A program made the position numbers and the translations under genes. This document shows positions 45,648-57,730 of a stretch of 64,000 bases of DNA, piece by piece. The stretch covers positions 59,165,196 to 59,229,195 of the forward strand of contig CM061063.1 in the NCBI GenBank assembly GCA_030762895.1, in the 5' to 3' direction. Under the pieces are notes generated by a model. That model was given only the letters and a program-made list of their open reading frames with translations, was not told the DNA's origin and searched no databases. How positions within the stretch are numbered: the first letter of the stretch is position 1; each line of letters begins with the position of its first letter. This DNA comes from Sophora flavescens. Its lineage: Eukaryota; Streptophyta; Magnoliopsida; Fabales; Fabaceae.

Positions 45648-46163
45648 TTCCCCAGGCTTCCGCATGCAATTATTTGGAGACTAATTTCTTGGGTGACAAA
45701 ACTATTCCTCAAGAGTTTTTGTATTGTTGTATCTATGTCTAGGTTTCGAATTCGAGATCTATGGTTAAATTTGAAGAAACTTGTATCATCACATTGAAGT
45801 GCTCTTCTTATATGATGATGATGGATGTGTTCTATTATTAATTGTATTTTTTTTTTCAGAGTGACGAGACATTCTTACATGAAATAGGGTAAACACAGAG
45901 ATCACGTTGTATATATAGCACTTAGATTTAGATCAAAACAATAATAATATCTATACGAGAAAAAAGTTACTTGGATATTCGATGTATAACTTACATTCTT
46001 ATATTATTTAAAATGACTTACCAAGGCTGCTAGGATTTTGATTGGTCCCATAGAACGTTGCATGAGCGTTAAGCCAACCGTTAGCTTGGACGTTGATTCT
46101 AACTGCACTAAGAGCAAAGAAAAGATACCAAAGAAAACTTGAAGAAATCACAAGAGGCCCCAT
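44310..46163 (-). CDS. Alpha-expansin (EXPA), three exons
   Basis: Exons 46163-46022, 45301-44992 and 44622-44310 give 765 bases, 254 residues plus stop, the normal alpha-expansin size. Residues 1-26 are a signal peptide (MGPLVISSSFLWYLFFALSA...). The mature part opens NGWLNAHATFYG and continues GGACGYDN, the family signature. Domain 1 (GH45-like barrel, about 45-150) keeps CGACYQVICD, the alpha-type TATNFCPPN and a GWCDPP...HFDMS motif. Domain 2 (CBM63-like, about 160-250) carries the aromatic residues GAWLPMHRNWGANWQSS and PSTWRFGQTF. Secreted expansins loosen cellulose-matrix contacts in the wall without hydrolysis during growth. All splice sites are GT-AG. Which EXPA subgroup it belongs to cannot be told by eye. 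Confidence 0.93.
45591..45643. repeat. (TA)n microsatellite in expansin intron 1
   Basis: About 26 TA dinucleotides within intron 1 (45302-46021). Confidence 0.95.
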
Positions 46164-46262
46164 TTTCTTACCAAACAAACAACTTTTGCTTTCTTTTTAA
46201 TTGCTTTCCTCAAACACACAAGGAGGTACTAGTACGTATGATCCTAGGAGAAAGTGCCTGGT

Positions 46263-46268
46263 TTTATA
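46263..46268 (-). promoter_or_regulatory. TATA box of the expansin gene
   Basis: The minus strand reads TCTATAAAACC, about 100 bases upstream of the ATG at 46163, a good position for a core promoter. Confidence 0.55.
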
Positions 46269-46559
46269 GATTGAATACGCGGTTGTCGGTGATTATATAT
46301 AATGAAATTGGATTTGTTAATTAACTACTTTCATGGAATATTTTTGATCTTTATGAAAACGCGTTTCTCTTCACGTCCTGTGGAGTACGAAGAGATGTAC
46401 GGTTGGACGAAAGAATTTTCCGACAAGAAGATAAACAAGCACATGCAATGGCCTGCCTCCACAGCAAATTTTCATATCTGTCTCAGTCTACCCCATCTAT
46501 TCTGTGAAGAAATAAACATCAACTTTCACAATTTTCGCATTTAAATATCTATAACTGAA

Positions 46560-47474
46560 AAGAATGTGACCAATTTTTTTTCGATATATTTCGAGAAGTA
46601 TCCACCGCTAACTTGAGACGGGGATTAATCTCCCGTGAGAATTTTTCTAAGACTGACGATGGATGACATCCCTCTCACCGGTGAGGTTTTTCCATACCCA
46701 GGGTTCGAACCCAACACTGACGATTAAGGGGCGAGAGAAATTTATACTTCAACCGGTAATTGAAAATGCTCTTGTTCCTACCGAAATTGGTAAGGCCCGA
46801 TAAGTATATGGGTCCAACAACCTAAGACACTATGGCCTCGGAATCCAAAGCTTCGATCGAAAGACCTCAAGATCAAGAATCTGAGCTCTTGACCAGATAT
46901 CTCGATCCCCGACCTCTTGGTCCAAGACCTTGGCCCTCGAGTTCATGAACTTGAGTTGGATCATTCATCTAGCTAAAGTATGAAGACCTCTACCCTACGG
47001 GAAAGGAGCTCCAAGTTCATGAAAATGATAGAATCTTCTAAGAGGTCACGTAGTCAGCATCCACAACTAGCGACACCTACAAATCTCACCAACAAAATGA
47101 CCTCACCTCAACCGAATCATGCCATGCATGCTTCTCCATGGCCTATAAAGCTGCTCTCAAGGTGTCAAGCGTCGGGGGACTCAATATACACACACACACC
47201 ATAATCTAGGATAGCCATAATTATACTCTAGGCCATATTAAACCGTTTTATCCAACTACTGTATTTTCACTTATATTAAATAAATACCACATTCCACTGG
47301 AACAATTCTGAAATTTTTTCATGATATTGCATGTAAACAATGTTATAAATTATAATAATTTACTTATTAATTTCATGTGGGAAATCACTACATACCACAT
47401 TCCCCCAATCTAAACTTTTGTTGAACAAAAAAAAAACATCTATCCATTAAGCACATATTAGGTTACCTGGTAGT
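46560..47474. other. Intergenic repeat-like sequence with a tRNA B-box-like motif
   Basis: GGGTTCGAACCC at 46701-46712 matches the tRNA/SINE B box (GGTTCGANNCC) and follows TTTTTCCATACCCA. A SINE or an LTR fragment is possible, but no A box or poly-A tail was confirmed. About 46790-47210 has moderate GC and no frame of note. Confidence 0.3.
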
Positions 47475-47977
47475 TTGCCTTTAAAAGGGAGAGACAGATT
47501 TTAGATGGAGCATTAATTACAAATGAGATAGTGCAATGGGCAAAAAGGAACAAAAAAGAATTAGTCCTCTTGAAACTAGACTTCCAGAAAGCCTATGATA
47601 CCATTAGTTGGAGTTTTTTGGACCATATTATGGAGGTAATGGGTTTTGGGGAAACATGGAGAAGGTGGATTGGACAATGCTTATCCACAGCTTCTATCTC
47701 CATTTTAATCAATGGCTCCCCTACTGCCCCTTTTAAAATGGAGAGGGACCTCAGGCAAGCAGACCCCCTCTCTCCTTTTCTTTTTGTCCGAGCAACTGAG
47801 GCCTTTAACCAAATGATGCACAAGGCAGTTGAAGAGAATATTATAGATGTCAAAGAATTGGCAGAAGAGCTATTAGTATCTCGCATCTGCAATTTGCCGA
47901 TGATACTCTAATCTTTTGCCCATCAAAGAGGAGAATTCTAACAAATATAAGAAGGATGTTGGATTGCTTCCAAATAC
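47475..47977 (+). pseudogene. LINE (L1-type) reverse transcriptase, 5' part, split by CACTA-1
   Basis: From AFKRERQILDGALITNEIVQ through LLKLDFQKAYDTISWSFLD, STASISILINGSPTAPFKM and DPLSPFLF this is the palm region of a plant L1-type reverse transcriptase. The usual GLRQGDPLSPF reads DLRQADPLSPF. Near 47880 the frame shifts by one base and the catalytic box LQFADDTLIF continues in the new frame up to the CACTA insertion. The copy is dead and 5'-truncated. Confidence 0.88.
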
Positions 47978-47989
47978 TATCACTACTAT

Positions 47990-48600
47990 AAATCCATCTT
48001 TTTCGGACGGATTTTCGGACGGATTTCGAACAGAAATTGGACAAATTTCGGACGGATTTCGGACGGATAATTCATTTCGGACGGAATGGCACCTGTCCGA
48101 AAAAGCCCCGTGGGAAATTATAAAATCCGTCCGAAAATATTTACGGACGGATTTCGGACGGAATATGGACAACGTGGAAATCCGGATTTTGGTTATTTTC
48201 GGACGGATTTCGGACGGATTTGGGACGGATGCTGTGATTTTGTTGGTTATTTTTCGGACGGATTTATTTTTGTTTTCGGACGGATTTGGGACGGATGCTG
48301 TGATTTTGTTGGTTATTTTTCGGACGGATTTATTTTTGTTTTCGGACGGATTTGGGACAGATCTTTGTGATTTTGTTGGTTATTTTTCTGATTTAATTTG
48401 ATTGGATTTATTTTGTTGGTTATTTTTCTGGACGGATTTATTTTTGTTTTCGGACGGATTTGGGACGGATGTTGTGATTTTGTTGATTATTTTTCTGACG
48501 GATTTTGACGGATTTATTTTTGTTTTCGGACGGATTTGGGATGAGATCTTTGTGATTTTGTTGGTTATTTTTCTGACGGATTTTAGACGGATTTCCCACG
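47990..48600 (+). repeat. Left subterminal repeats of CACTA-1
   Basis: Units of TTTCGGACGGATTTCGGACGGA, followed from ~48190 by about four ~65-bp units of the form TTGGTTATTTTTCGGACGG with TTTGTTTTCGGACGGATTTG. It is the presumed binding zone of the element's transposase. Confidence 0.85.
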
Positions 48601-48614
48601 GAAGAATCAAAAGT

Positions 48615-48770
48615 CGAATCGTCACTACCGTGACATGTTAACCGAGCAGACCCCCTTGTAAGCAGAATTTGTCACGGTCGTGATGAGCACCATTTAGTGA
48701 AACAACATTCAAGGCGAGAAAGCCATCACCAAAGCCGTGATGCTTATCACTACCGTGACATATCACTTCA
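48615..48770. repeat. Palindromic TCACGG.CGTGA repeats inside the left end of CACTA-1
   Basis: GTCACTACCGTGACATG, GTCACGGTCGTGATGAGCA and TCACTACCGTGACATATCA recur here. They correspond to the better preserved repeats at 63214-63402 in CACTA-3. Confidence 0.55.
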
Positions 48771-48963
48771 CTTACATTACGATTTCACTATCTATGCGAA
48801 TTATATGGTACCGATCACTAACATTTGCAATTTCACATTCAATCACAAAATCATGAATTTGACTATTGTTACAAAATACAGTCTTGGTACCATACAACTT
48901 CTAAAAATCAAATACCAATTGCTGCATGCAATCCAAAAGTCATGACTTAAAAACTATCGAAGA

Positions 48964-49104
48964 TCAAACCACTCGTGAACTGTGAAGGTCATGTAATGAA
49001 CCAAAAAGTTGAGGAATCGAGAATCCAGTCTCTCCAAATTTGCTTGACATTTTTCCTTTAGAAGTAGAATGACCTGCATCAATGGAGATGCCCCCACGAT
49101 ACAC
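48964..49104 (-). pseudogene. Possible captured exon in CACTA-1, unidentified
   Basis: After a good acceptor (TTTCAG) the minus strand is open for 46 codons (GVYRGGISIDAGHSTSKGK region) to a TGA. It lies downstream of the FREE1-like exons in the same direction and may belong to the same captured transcript. I do not recognise the family. Confidence 0.3.
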
Positions 49105-50097
49105 CTGAAAGATTTATATCCAACAATTCAGTAAAAGAATGAACCTTTCCATCAACCAAGCAAGTCAATTAATTAACAAACAGAAATAAGTGCACACATG
49201 TGTTCAATTGTACTCTAGAACCCCAAAAGAACTGAGCCGAGAAAGAAGCCCATGTGATCTATACTGTTTAGTATAGCCGTCTGAGCAAATATACATGCTA
49301 CAGATCAGTAAGATCGATGGTACTTCCAATAGTTGGAAAGTGCAATCTAATTGTTTATCAATTAAAAAGTGCTAAATGCTTAGGACATATTTTATCTGCC
49401 AACATTGTTAACAGCCAAAAAGCATAATTGAAAGGCTATTTATTAATTATTGACATTTAAATTGATGCGACTAGCAGAAAGTACAAATAATAAAAATTAT
49501 CAAGAGATTTTTCCAGTAAACCATCAAATTGTTTGGATCTTTATTGCTAGTAAACCCTCAAATTGTTTGAATCTTTATCTAACTCATGTCCGTTCATAAT
49601 TCCTAGGCCTAAGCATACACTACACTTTAGTTCAAAGGATAGTCAAATGTTGAGGCTAAACAAAAAATCTGCAATGCACTAGAGTATTAGGATAGCCAAA
49701 AGAACCAACATTATTTCCACTACACGCACACAAAACAAACGACACACAAACAATCAATATTGGAATCTTTAAATTTGATAAAGATTAAAGAACAGAAGAT
49801 TTGGTGAATAAGAGAGAAAAGGTTGAAACAGGTAAGTTGCACTGAATATAACAAACATTATCCAATGATAATGAATCTTCAAATGGTACAAAACATATCG
49901 TGAGTAAAAACATGGCCTTGAATGTACACTACACATTACAACTCATAATAGGCAAGCAACTAAAACTAAATCATGTCCCCAAATAAAAGAAAGTACACCA
50001 AGGATCTCCATTCAGATATTTATAAAATTTACATTCTTATAATCTATTTCATCAAAGAAAACTATTTCCACAAAAGGAGGATGAAATTCTCGAATAC

Positions 50098-50417
50098 CTG
50101 TATAGTAGCAAAGAAGATCAAAGATCCAAAAGTGTGTTAGTAGTGTAACTATTGGATTGCAATCTGATTCGTCCTGGCTCCACATCCACCGAGCTCCTTG
50201 ACCAGAATGCAAAGGTAGATGAATCAAATTTCTGCATAATTAAATTAGAAACATATTATATTGAGACTAGTTACAAAAATTAATTTTGAAGAAATAATCA
50301 AAATGTCAATAAGGAAGCTAACAAACTTACTTCACATCTTGTTATGTTCTCAAGAGGATATATTCTCAATGTTCGAGTGGTATTTGGATCTAACATACGA
50401 ATTCCATCCAAACCAAT
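50098..50417 (-). pseudogene. Captured exons of a FREE1-like (FYVE endosomal sorting) gene in CACTA-1
   Basis: Exon 50417-50331 (87 bases, 29 codons, borders CAG| and GAA|GTAAG) contains IGLDGIRMLDPNTTRTLRIY. The next exon, 50231-50098, opens KFDSSTFAFWSRSSVDVEPG and goes on to NSYTTNTLLDL before an in-frame TGA. In this order and phase they match the region just before the FYVE finger of plant FREE1 (At1g20110 type), a protein of the endosomal sorting system that binds PI3P and ubiquitin. The FYVE finger and all other exons are absent. It is a fragment carried by the transposon, not a working gene. Confidence 0.7.
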
Positions 50418-50699
50418 CTGAAAGGATAAACATTGAAAAAATCACTAATTCGCAAACAGCAAACCCACAGAAAGGATAAACAATTGAAAGGTTTGTGAAT
50501 GCTAAATAAATAAAAGAGAACTGCTAGAGAGCCGGGAGGCTCCTAGACCGGTTGATTTATCTCCCAGGAGGTGAGCAAATCGGCTGTAGAAAAAGATCAA
50601 CACCATAGAAAACGAAGACAACCCTACTGCACATAACAGAGAAACACATACCAGACAACAATCTCCAAGACTTGCCGCCTCTGTTAAGAAGGGAAACAC

Positions 50700-52740
50700 T
50701 AATTCACAGTCCCAATTTCATAAAACAAGATTTAATTTTAAGATTAAAATCTGAAATCAAAGGGTTAGGGTTTCAAAATCAGATTTGAGGTTGTAACACC
50801 CCCCCCCCCCCTCCCCCTTGGGCATTACTTTCGTAACACATGCGAAATTTATATTTGAAAGATAATTTGCTGGTGCTTTCGGAAAATAATGTATATAAGT
50901 ACATAAGTGTCTGAAATTGGGTATAAAATTTTTGTCACGACTCCACACCTAAACCTTTATCGACACACCAACTTACTATCATAGCTTGGCATTAGATAAT
51001 AGCATTATAACATTTAGAACAAGTACAATTCAACATCAGATAATAGCATAACAGTTCAAGTACATTAGATAACCAAGTAAGCTCAATTAACATATAAATA
51101 TTCAGTTAAACACATAAACACATGCATACAGTTATTGAATATCCCTAGGTAAACTCCCCTTACCTTTGAAGACAAGTAAAGGATCCTCGTCTTAACGCTC
51201 ACATTAGCTCATATCTACTCCATCAAGCAAGCATAGCCGTGTCAAACGTCTCAGAGAGGGAATCCAACAACACGCAACAACCAGAAACCAAGAAATCAAT
51301 TACACATGATCAAACACACATTCTAATTTGATCTAAACACTTTATCTTATTACCAAACAAGGTTATTTCCAAAGAAAATCACGTTTGGAGCTTACGCTTC
51401 ACAATACCCTTTAAGGAAACTTTGCTTTGATTAAAGGATCATGAAAGAGAACTTGGGAATCATCAATTAAGAGTCCTAATTGCACTAAATCATAATTAAT
51501 TTCACAAAAACATACCCAAATTCAAATCAAATCAAATTGTGGGTTTAGGGCTCCTAAATACAATTTAGAGAAAACTCATATTAACTAAAGAATAATGAAA
51601 TTGGTTTAGGGAAACACTAATTCATAGTCCTAATTTCATAAAACAAACTTAAATTTCAAGATTAAAATCTGAAATCAAAGGGTTAGGGTTAGGGTTTCAA
51701 AATCAATTTGGGGATTTTCAATCTAGAAGAGAATAGAGGTAAAACTCTTACCCATGGTGAAGAAGAGAGAACATGATGGTTGGATGGCCAACCGGCAAGG
51801 CGGCTGACGGCGCTGGACGACGGCGGCAACTTCACAGAAGCATCCATGACCAAAAATAACGGTGAACCTCAGAGAATGGAAGGAGGGAGGTTTAACATCA
51901 CAAGACATGACCGCACCACCATTACTAGCGGCGGAGGAGCTTCCTGTGGCGGCTAGCGGCATTACCGTGGTGGTGACCGCAACCCAATCGCGAACCAAGA
52001 CAGATCCACACACGTATTCACCTTCTCTCCCTCAGACGCGGCAGAACAGCGCCTGGACGGCACCTACGGCGGCGACACATGGCTGTACGTGGCTGAACGA
52101 CTGGAGGACAGCGTACAACGGCGCACATCGTGGAGCAGCTCGCACGGTCGTGATGGTGGTCGTCACCTTTCTCCTGGCGGCGATCCGGCGACACTCGGAC
52201 CAGTGGTGGACGAAGCCGTGAGCTAGGGAGGAGGAAGAGAGAGATGGAGTGAGGAGGAAGAGAAAAAGAAAGAATAAATGACGAAGAAGAAGTGGGGGAA
52301 AAAAGAAAGAAATCGGGTTTCAGAAGGAGAAAGAGAGGAGAGTCGAAAAAGAAAGAAAAGTGGAAGGGGTTAATGTGCTGTACGCGTGAAATAAAGGGGA
52401 GGAGAGAGAAATTTCTTACTTTTTTGTATTAGTGGGTACAAAATGAGTGATAAATATTAGGCCTAAAATAAACATGTTTTTATTTTTTGGAATCTAAAAA
52501 TAAAGATTGATAAAGATATGATTTCGAAATTCAAATTAGAACTGATCAACTAAGAAAATACTCGGTCCAAAATTAATCTCCGATTAATGTCAAACCAAAA
52601 TATTTTTAACTCTAAAATCAAATAGGATAAAAATATGAAAATGTTTTTCTCTTAATTTCATTATTTAAAATATTTTTCTGTGCTGGTAATAATAGTGACA
52701 ATAATATAAATCATTGTCTAGTAAGCGTGCATTCACTGAA
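50700..52740. repeat. Interior segment of CACTA-1 shared with CACTA-3
   Basis: Blocks of this segment are found inverted at 61200-62810. Examples are the stretch around ACTCGGTCCAAAATTAATCT (52561; inverse near 61360), AATCTGAAATCAAAGGGTTAGG (51668; inverse near 62090) and GACAAGTAAAGGATCC (51170; inverse near 62530). A GC-rich block (51770-52220) with many short frames sits in the middle. A run of 14 C begins at 50797 (GTAACACCC...). No protein is recognised. Confidence 0.7.
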
Positions 52741-52789
52741 ATAAGTCAGTGCTAACGCACCCAATAAAATAATTTGAGGAGAGTAATTC

Positions 52790-53815
52790 AATTACTCAAA
52801 CTAAACCACATAACAAAATAAACTTAAACATCCAAATAAAATAATTTAGGCTTCATTAGCACCATAGAAGTTCAATTGGGCCAATCGGGGCAATTGGCCC
52901 AATTAGGTCCTAACAAGTCAAATTGGGCTCTATTAGGATCAAACCAGTCCATTTGGGCTCCATTAGGATCAAAGAAGTACAAATTGGCCCAGTTAGGTCG
53001 TATATGACCTAAAAAGTCGATTTGGGCTCTATTAGGATCAAACAAGTCCATTTAGGTTTCATTAGGACCATAGAAGTTCAATTGAGCCGATCGGGGCAAT
53101 TGGCCCAATTAGGTCCTAACAAGTCAAATTGGGCTCTATTAGGATCCAACCATTCCATTTGGGCTCGATCCATTAGGATCAAAGAAGTACAAATTGGCCC
53201 AGTTAGGTCGTATATGACCTAAAATGTCGATTTGGGCTCTATTAGGATCAAATAAGTCCATTTAGGCTTCATTAAGACCATAGAAGTTCAATTGGACCGA
53301 TCGGGGCAATTGGCTCAATTAGGTCCTAACAAGTCAAATTGGGCTCTATTAGGATCCAACCAGTCCATTTGGGCTCCATTAGGATCAAAGAAGTACAAAT
53401 TGACCCAGTTAGGTCGTATATGACCTAAAAAGTCGATTTGGGCTCTATTAAGATCAAACAAGTCCATTTAGGCTTCATTAGGACCATAGAAGTTCAATTG
53501 GGCCGATCGGGGTAATTGGCCCAATTAGGTCCTAACAAGTCAAATTGGGCTCTATTAGGATCAAACCAGTCCATTTGGGCTCCATTAGGATCAAAGAAGT
53601 ACAATTGGCCCAGTTAGGTCGTATATGACCTAAAAAGTCGATTTGGGCTCTATTACGATCAAACAAGTCCATTTAGGCTTCATTAGGACCATAGAAGTTC
53701 AATTGGGCCGATCGGGGCAATTGGCCCAATTAGGTCCTAACAAGTCAATTTGGGCTCTATTAGGATCAAACCAGTCCATTTGGGTTCTATTAGGATCAAA
53801 CAATTGTACTTCTTG
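52790..53815 (+). repeat. 206-bp tandem repeat, about five copies, in CACTA-1
   Basis: The phrase ACCATAGAAGTTCAATTG recurs at 52861, 53067, 53277, 53483 and 53688, spacing 205-210 bp. Each unit contains smaller half-repeats (GGGCTCTATTAGGATCAAAC, CCCAATTAGGTCCTAACAAG) and a palindromic GGTCGTATATGACC. Confidence 0.9.
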
Positions 53816-53984
53816 TTTACTTCACTTCATAAATCTTGTAAGAAATATAAATCTTGTTTAATTCACTTCATAAATCTTGTTTACTTTTAAATTTATTAAG
53901 ATCAAATATTTTAATCATATTTATAAGATAAATTATTTAATATTTTTTCAAGGATAATATAAGATAAATCAAGGAAAATATAAA

Positions 53985-54980
53985 AAATAACACAATCCGT
54001 CCGAAATTTTCGGACGGATTTCGGACGGATCAAGGAAAATATAAAAAATAACACAATCCGTCCGAAATCCGTCCGAAATTTTCGGACGGATGTAAGATAA
54101 ATCAAGGAAAATATAAAAAATAACACAATCCGTCCGAAATTTTTGGACAGATTTCGGACGGATCAAGGAAAATATAGAAACTAACACAATCCGTCCGAAA
54201 TCCGTCCGAAATTTTCGGACGGATTTCGGACGGATCATGGAAAATATAAAAAATACCACAATCCGTCCGAAATCCGTCCGAAATTTTCGGACGGGTCAAG
54301 AAAATATAAAATATAACACAATCTGTCAGAAAACCGTCCGAAATTTTCGAACGGATTTCAGACGGATCAAGGGAAATACAAAAAATAATACAATCCGTCC
54401 GAAATCCGTCTGAAATTTTCGGACGGATTTCGGACGGATGTAAGATAAATCAAGGAAAATATAAAAAATAACACAATCCGTCCGAAAATTTCTGACGGAT
54501 TTCCGACGGATCAAGGAAAATATAGAAACTAACACAATCCGTCCGAAATTTTCGGACGGATTTCGGACGGATCATGGAAAATATAAAAAATACCTCAATC
54601 CGTCCGAAATTTCGGACGGATTTCGGACGGATGTAAGATAAATCAACGAAAATATAAAAAATAACACAATACCTCCGAAATCCGTCTGAAATTTTCGGAC
54701 GGATGTAAGATAAATCAAGGAAAATATAGAAAATAACAAAATCCGTCCAAAATCCGTCCGAAATTTTCGGACGGATATCAGACGGATCTAGGGAAATATA
54801 AAAAATAGCACATTCCGTCCGAAATTTCGGACGGATCATGGAAAATACAAAAAATAACACAATCCGTCCGAAATTTCGGACGGATTTCGGACGAATCATG
54901 GAAAATATAAAAAATAACACAATCCGTCCGAAATTTTCTGAAAATTTCGGACGGAAACATTTCCGTCCGAAAATTCAATT
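53985..54980 (-). repeat. Right subterminal repeats of CACTA-1
   Basis: About 14 units of 60-75 bp with the palindrome TCCGTCCGAAATTTTCGGACGGA and the spacer AAGGAAAATATAAAAAATAACACA. Confidence 0.9.
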
Positions 54981-54992
54981 TTTCTAGTAGTG

Positions 54993-56010
54993 TATCATGG
55001 CTTAAGATCAACTTTTCAAAGTCGTCAGGTCTTATAGCCTTAGGCAAAGGAAGAGCATGGGGAGAACTTGTGGCAGAAAAATTGGGGTGCCAATTGGTAA
55101 ATCTGTCTATCACTTATCTGGGTATCCCATTGGGTGCAAATCCCTAAAATATGGTTGTATGGAATCCAGTAATTAATACAGTGCAAAAGAAACTCGTCAC
55201 TTGGAAATCAAAGGTGTTATCAAGAGCTGGAAGGCTGGTCCCAATAAAATCAGTCCTTAATCGCCTACCACTCTACTACATGAGTCTGTTTAAGATGCCT
55301 AAGAAAGTGGTGAAGCAGATAATAAAGGTGCAAACGAATTTTTTATGGACAGGTCATGAAAACAAGAAGGGATTGCCTCTTATAAAATGGGAAGACATCC
55401 AAAAACCAAAATGTAAAGGTGGCTTAGGTGTAGACAACCTAATAGTAAAGAATGCAGCTCTTCTCTTTAAGTGGTGGTGGAGGTTTTCCAAAGAGGGCAT
55501 CCCTCTATATAAAAGAATAATATGTTCTATTCATAATCTAAACCAGGATGCTTCCCTCTTGAATATACAAAACAATAGAAGTAATGGTGGAATTTGGAGT
55601 TCAATCATGTCAATAGAAAGCTGGGGTGAAAAATATAAGATAGCAATCCAAAGAGGTTGCTAGATGAAAATTGGAAATGGTGACAGTACTAAATTTTGGA
55701 CGGATAAATGGATAGGAGATTCATCTTTAAAGGATAAGTTTCCTCGCCTTTTCCTAGTCTCTCTTCAAAGAGATGACTTCATATCTAATATGGGATTTTG
55801 GGATGGGATCCAATGGCAATGGAGTCTCTAACGGAGAAGGGAGTTATTCCAATGGGAATAACAAATGCTTGAGGAAATGAAGAAGATCTTGAGTGAGGCT
55901 AACCTAGCACTAAATGAACAAGACTCACCTTGGTGGAAATATGATAGAAAGGGCAATTATACTGTTAAGTCCTTTTCACAATCTATTTGGGATCAATACC
56001 CTATAGTGAA
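54993..56010 (+). pseudogene. LINE reverse transcriptase 3' part, copy 1
   Basis: Continues in the frame left at 47977: WLKINFSKSSGLI, GCQLVNLSITYLGIPLG, then WKSKVLSRAGRLVPIKSVLN and PKCKGGLGVDNL, the thumb and post-RT region of L1-type elements. Stops after GANP, after IQRGC and after QWQWSL are present in all three copies, so decay came before triplication. The longest open part is 55151-55663. Confidence 0.88.
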
Positions 56011-56360
56011 TTAATATTCCGGTCGCTAAATAATAAAAAACGGTCGCTACACGGTTGGTCGCATTGTTTAGGTAACCATTTTTAGCGACCGATAATCGAT
56101 TGCTAGTTCGATCGCCAATTTTGATTACTGTTAACCTATATTAGCGACGGATTTTCGGTCACTAGACCATATCTGTTAATGTTAAATAAAGTTTAGCGAC
56201 CGAATTATTGGTTTCTAATTCGGTCCGAAATTTCGGACGGATTTCGGACGAATCATGGAAAATATAAAAAATAACACAATCCGTCCGAAATCCGTCCGAA
56301 ATTTTCTGAAAATTTCGGACGGAAACATTTCCGTCCGAAAATTCAATTTTTCTAGTAGTG

Positions 56361-57378
56361 TATCATGGCTTAAGATCAACTTTTCAAAGTCGTCAGGTCT
56401 TATAGCCTTAGGCAAAGGAAGAGCATGGGGAGAACTTGTGGCAGAAAAATTGGGGTGCCAATTGGTAAATCTGTCTATCACTTATCTGGGTATCCCATTG
56501 GGTGCAAATCCCTAAAATATGGTTGTATGGAATCCAGTAATTAATACAGTGCAAAAGAAACTCGTCACTTGGAAATCAAAGGTGTTATCAAGAGCTGGAA
56601 GGCTGGTCCCGATAAAATCAGTCCTTAATCACCTACCACTCTACTACATGAGTCTGTTTAAGATGCCTAAGAAAGTGGTGAAGCAGATAATAAAGGTGCA
56701 AACGAATTTTTTATGGACAGGTCATGAAAACAAGAAGGGATTGCCTCTTATAAAATGGGAAGACATCCAAAAACCAAAATGTAAAGGTGGCTTAGGTGTA
56801 GACAACCTAATAATAAAGAATGCAGCTCTTCTCTTTAAGTGGTGGTGGAGGTTTTCCAAAGAGGGCATCCCTCTATATAAAAGAATAATATGTTCTATTC
56901 ATAATCTAAACCAGGATGCTTCCCTCTTGAATATACAAAACAATAGAAGTAATGGTGGAATTTGGAGTTCAATCATGTCAATAGAAAGCTGGGGTGAAAA
57001 ATATAAGATAGCAATCCAAAGAGGTTGCTAGATGAAAATTGGAAATGGTGACAGTACTAAATTTTGGACGGATAAATGGATAGGAGATTCATCTTTAAAG
57101 GATAAGTTTCCTCGCCTTTTCCTAGTCTCTCTTCAAAGAGATGACTTCATATCTAATATGGGATTTTGGGATGGGATCCAATGGCAATGGAGTCTCTAAC
57201 GGAGAAGGGAGTTATTCCAATGGGAATAACAAATGCTTGAGGAAATGAAGAAGATCTTGAGTGAGGCTAACCTAGCACTAAATGAACAAGACTCACCTTG
57301 GTGGAAATATGATAGAAAGGGCAATTATACTGTTAAGTCCTTTTCACAATCTATTTGGGATCAATACCCTATAGTGAA
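56361..57378 (+). pseudogene. LINE reverse transcriptase 3' part, copy 2
   Basis: Second copy of 54993-56010, nearly identical; open frame 56519-57031. Differences include NHLPLYY for NRLPLYY and a shared change VPIKS codon CCG (CCA in copy 1). Confidence 0.88.
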
Positions 57379-57730
57379 TTAATATTCCGGTCGCTAAATA
57401 ATAAAAAACGGTCGCTACACGGTTGGTCGCATTGTTTAGGTAACCATTTTTAGCGACCGATAATCGATTGCTAGTTCGATCACCAATTTTGATTACTGTT
57501 AACCTATATTAGCGACGGATTTTCGGTCACTAGACCATATCTATTAATGTTAAATAAAGTTTAGCGACCGAATTATTGGTTTCTAATTCGGTCCGAAATT
57601 TCGGACGGATTTCGGACGAATCATGGAAAATATAAAAAATAACACAATCCGTCCGAAATTTTCTGAAAATTTCGGACGGAAACATTTCCGTCCGAAAATT
57701 CCGTCCGAAAATTCAATTTTTCTAGTAGTG

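Larger units (their letters stand above)
47981..54992. mobile_element. CACTA-1, 7.0-kb non-autonomous CACTA (En/Spm) transposon
   Basis: Left end CACTACTATAAATCCAT, right end (minus strand) CACTACTAGAAAAATTG, flanked by the 3-bp duplication TAT (47978-47980 and 54993-54995). Both subterminal zones are dense in the motif TTTCGGACGGA, in opposite orientations, as CACTA subterminal repeats are. The LINE reading frame resumes in phase across the insertion, which fixes the ends exactly. No transposase is visible. The interior holds FREE1-like exons (50.1-50.4 kb), a segment shared with CACTA-3 (about 50.7-52.7 kb) and a 206-bp tandem repeat (52.8-53.8 kb). Confidence 0.93.

Noticed and set aside
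46701..46712. GGGTTCGAACCC as a tRNA gene or SINE promoter
   Set aside because: It is an exact palindrome and matches a B box, but no cloverleaf, A box or tail was found; kept only as a note in a gap entry.
50791..50815. GTAACACCC followed by a C run as a possible LTR start
   Set aside because: No matching LTR end, primer site or target duplication could be found; the surrounding block is shared as a whole between CACTA-1 and CACTA-3.
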